Assembly (NCBI GenBank): GCA_043778315.1
Contig: JAYWGJ010000170.1
Location: forward strand, 1-6,968
Length of the DNA stretch: 6,968 nucleotides
Direction: 5' to 3'
Origin: JBEEMU01 sp043778315
Lineage (GTDB): Bacteria > Bacteroidota > Bacteroidia > Chitinophagales > Saprospiraceae
Part shown: piece after piece, positions 4,758 to 6,968 of the stretch
Layout: each line of letters starts with the position of its first letter
Numbering within the stretch: position 1 is the stretch's first letter
Notes under the pieces: generated by a model
The model's database searches: none
What the model was told of the DNA's origin: nothing
The model's input: the letters and a program-made list of their open reading frames with translations, nothing else
Translations under genes and position numbers: made by a program

Positions 4758-6968
4758 TTAAATTTGTACCACTTCGTCGGTACGCACCACCGAAATATTT
4801 TTATCCATCGTTTTCAGGGTTTCGATGAGGTGATTGAGCTGCTCGATATTATAGACCGTCACGCTGATTTGTCCTTCATAATAGCCCTCGTCGCCTCTGA
4901 TAGATATGGAACGAATGTCAATATTGAGGCGGTTTGTGATGATATTAGATAGGTCTTGCAGAATGCCGACTTTGTCTGCGCCGCGCACCTCGAGCTTCGC
5001 GACGAACGCCTCGCGCGCACCCGAAACCCACTCCGATTTGTATATTCTGTGACTATGATTAGCGAATAAATGCGTTGCGTTTTTGCAATCCATGCGGTGT
5101 ATGCGCATACCGTTCGCGCTCATGTACGCAAAAACCTCGTCGCCCGCAAGCGGGTTGCAGCAGGTTGCGTACTGAAACGAATAATCTGACGCGGGTTGCC
5201 CTGCTACTATTAACATTTTTCGCTCCGATTTTGTTTCTAACACAAATGGCTCGACGCTTGCGTGTGTGCGCACTTCCTTTTCGGGCGACACTAATTTGCT
5301 GCCCTCGATGCGCAGTTCTTTGAGTTGCGAGAGGTCGAACCGACCCATCGTTATATCATAAAATAAATCCGTTCTGTTATTGTATTTGAAATACTTAACC
5401 AAAAATTCGTAGTTGTCGTCGAGTGCTACTTTTAGGTGTTTTAGTTTGCGGTCGAGTTGCTCTTTACCGAGTTCGCCCGTTTTGCGTTTTTCCTCGCGTA
5501 AGGCTTGTCGTATCTTGCTCCGCGAACGGTTCGTGACCACCCATTTGAGCCATTGCTCGGTCGGTTTTTGCTGCGGCGCGGTGTGTATGCTCACTACGTC
5601 GCCGTTCGCGAGCGTGTGCGCGAACGACACCAATTTGTCGTTCACTTTCACCGCCTGACAACGGCAGCCGAGTTCAGTATGTATCTCAAATGCGAAATCG
5701 AGGGCGGTTGCGCCCATCGGCAGCGTGCGCATTTCGCCTTTCGGCGTATAAACGAAGACCTCTTCTTGTAGCAAATCCTCTTGCAGTTTGTCGATGAGTT
5801 CGAGTGCCGAGCCGCTTGTATCCGATAGTGCGCCGCGTATTTTGCTTAACCAATCGTCATACACTTTATCGCTCTTCAAACCCTTGTATCGCCAGTGCGC
5901 GGCGAAGCCTTTTTCGGCTATTTCGTCCATACGCTCCGAACGGATTTGCACCTCCACGAAGCGGTTGTCTGGACCGACAACCGTCGTATGCAGCGACTCG
6001 TAGCCGTTGCTTTTCGGCACTGCAATCCAGTCTTTTAGCCGCTCCGCGATAGGCGTAAACTGCGATGTGATAGCGGCGTACACTATCCAACAAGCTCTGC
6101 CTTCTTGCGCCAAAGGCACATCAAGCACAACTCGAATGGCAAAAATATCGTAAATTTCCTCAAAACTCACATCTTTTGCCTCTATTTTGCTCCAAATAGA
6201 CGAAATCGCTTTGGAGCGACCGAAGATACGAAATGGTATATTTTCGCCCGACAAGCGGTCTTGTAGCAGGTCGATAAACTTATTGATAAACTCGGCGCGT
6301 TGTGTTTCGCTTGCCGCTAATTTGTCGTGTACAAATTTGTAATCGTCGGGCTGCGTGACTTTCATACAAAGGTCTTGCAGCTCCATTTTTATATTGTACA
6401 ACCCCAAGCGGTGCGCCAACGGCGCGTACAAATACATGGTTTCGGAGGCGATTTTTTTCTGCTTGTCGGGTTTCATAAACTCGATAGTTCGCATATTATG
6501 CAAACGGTCGGCGAGTTTTATCAGCACGACGCGCACGTCGGTGAGCAGCGTTTGTATTACCTTTTTGAAATTTTCTGCCTGCGGACTTTTATCGGTGATG
6601 TCTTTCTCTAACTTCGTCAATCCGTCGACGATAAGCGCGACGGACGCGCCTTTTTCGCCGAACATTTTGCGAATGTCGGCGAGCGGAATCTCGGTGTCTT
6701 CCACCACGTCGTGCAGCAGCGCACATATAATAGAGGTTGCGCCCAAGCCAATCTCGACCGCACAAATCCGCGCGACCTCAATCGGGTGCAATATGTACGG
6801 CTCGCCGTTTTTTCGGCGTTGCCCGTTGTGCGCCTCTACCGCGAGTTCGAACGCCTGATTGATGTACGCTAAATCGGTTTCGGACAACGGTATTTTCATT
6901 GCGCCAAGCAGATTAGTATAGGCTTGCCTAATAGGTTCGTGGTCGGCGGCAGGGATATTTGTAGAAAA
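4758..6968 (-). CDS. rel: Bifunctional (p)ppGpp synthetase/hydrolase, Rel/SpoT family (N-terminus outside window)
   Basis: This cytoplasmic enzyme makes (p)ppGpp from ATP and GDP/GTP and hydrolyses it, driving the stringent response. Numbering from the Met encoded at 6899: the HD hydrolase domain (about 20-170) has His38, HDVVED (63-68) and LADRLHNMR with Asp131. The synthetase domain (about 222-340) has FGRSKAISSIWSK, Asp251, ERLKD with the RxKD motif (287-290), NGYESLHTT (298-306) and Glu316. TGS is at about 379-440, a zinc-finger-like/RIS segment has Cys580, Cys581, His601 and Cys605, and an ACT domain closes the protein (about 631-713). RxKD, not ExDD, marks the bifunctional Rel type, and both active sites look intact. 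The frame continues upstream of 6899 through 23 more codons (FSTNIPAADHEPIRQAYTNLL...) without a stop to the edge, and these resemble the N-terminal helix of family members; the real start is therefore beyond the window. No ribosome-binding signal supports 6899. Confidence 0.96.
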   Translation of the reverse strand, partial: FSTNIPAADHEPIRQAYTNLLGAMKIPLSETDLAYINQAFELAVEAHNGQRRKNGEPYILHPIEVARICAVEIGLGATSIICALLHDVVEDTEIPLADIRKMFGEKGASVALIVDGLTKLEKDITDKSPQAENFKKVIQTLLTDVRVVLIKLADRLHNMRTIEFMKPDKQKKIASETMYLYAPLAHRLGLYNIKMELQDLCMKVTQPDDYKFVHDKLAASETQRAEFINKFIDLLQDRLSGENIPFRIFGRSKAISSIWSKIEAKDVSFEEIYDIFAIRVVLDVPLAQEGRACWIVYAAITSQFTPIAERLKDWIAVPKSNGYESLHTTVVGPDNRFVEVQIRSERMDEIAEKGFAAHWRYKGLKSDKVYDDWLSKIRGALSDTSGSALELIDKLQEDLLQEEVFVYTPKGEMRTLPMGATALDFAFEIHTELGCRCQAVKVNDKLVSFAHTLANGDVVSIHTAPQQKPTEQWLKWVVTNRSRSKIRQALREEKRKTGELGKEQLDRKLKHLKVALDDNYEFLVKYFKYNNRTDLFYDITMGRFDLSQLKELRIEGSKLVSPEKEVRTHASVEPFVLETKSERKMLIVAGQPASDYSFQYATCCNPLAGDEVFAYMSANGMRIHRMDCKNATHLFANHSHRIYKSEWVSGAREAFVAKLEVRGADKVGILQDLSNIITNRLNIDIRSISIRGDEGYYEGQISVTVYNIEQLNHLIETLKTMDKNISVVRTDEVVQI

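Noticed and set aside
5464..6093. Two minus-strand frames of 65 and 75 codons inside the Rel gene (5464-5661 and 5866-6093)
   Set aside because: Both are Arg-rich out-of-frame readings of the Rel coding sequence, an effect of its higher GC content, with no independent signals.
6355..6858. 167-codon plus-strand ORF opposite the Rel HD domain
   Set aside because: It is antisense to a strongly conserved coding region, has Ser/Cys/Ile-rich shadow composition and no recognisable motif. The other plus-strand frames over 4764-6611 are rejected for the same reason.
1..6968. Mobile elements, CRISPR arrays, tRNA/rRNA genes, defence or biosynthetic clusters
   Set aside because: I saw no transposase or integrase motifs, spaced direct repeats, cloverleaf-like conserved T-arm sequence or cluster-type enzymes; all sizeable coding regions are accounted for by five ordinary genes.

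Overview
The window looks like an ordinary chromosomal stretch from a member of the Bacteroidota. The best fit is the Chitinophagaceae/Chitinophagales, judged from the remembered resemblance of the OmpA-family protein and the 471-residue conserved protein to proteins of that group. AT-rich intergenic DNA, the lack of clear Shine-Dalgarno sequences, A/T-rich stretches before starts and Bacteroidota-type -7 promoter boxes (TAnnTTTG) all agree. Every gene I can support is on the minus strand, so the window is transcribed from right to left.

From right to left: (1) a bifunctional (p)ppGpp synthetase/hydrolase (Rel/SpoT family) with intact hydrolase and synthetase signatures; its frame is still open at the right edge, so its N-terminus lies outside the window. 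(2) 20 bp further on, a small 140-residue lipoprotein, probably in the same transcript. (3) After about 200 bp of AT-rich spacer, a SCO1/SenC-type lipoprotein with the CxxxC and His copper site. (4) A 471-residue conserved cytoplasmic protein of unknown biochemical function. (5) After a 410-bp intergenic region, the N-terminal 508 residues of an OmpA-family outer-membrane protein (barrel, thrombospondin-type-3 calcium repeats, start of the peptidoglycan-binding domain), cut by the left edge.

Genes 3, 4 and 5 each have an identical TACCTTTG box upstream, which suggests three separate transcription units besides the rel-lipoprotein unit. Two of these boxes overlap or abut the longest-ORF start codons, so the true starts are internal Met codons (4115 and 3350). 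The ompA box would give an unusually long leader of about 240 nt containing a perfect 8-bp hairpin.

The genes do not form one pathway: stringent response, copper delivery to respiratory oxidase, an unknown protein and envelope structure simply sit side by side. I found no mobile element, CRISPR array, tRNA or rRNA, and no evidence of a new multi-gene system. The items most worth following are the ompA leader, the 471-residue protein of unknown function and the corrected gene starts.
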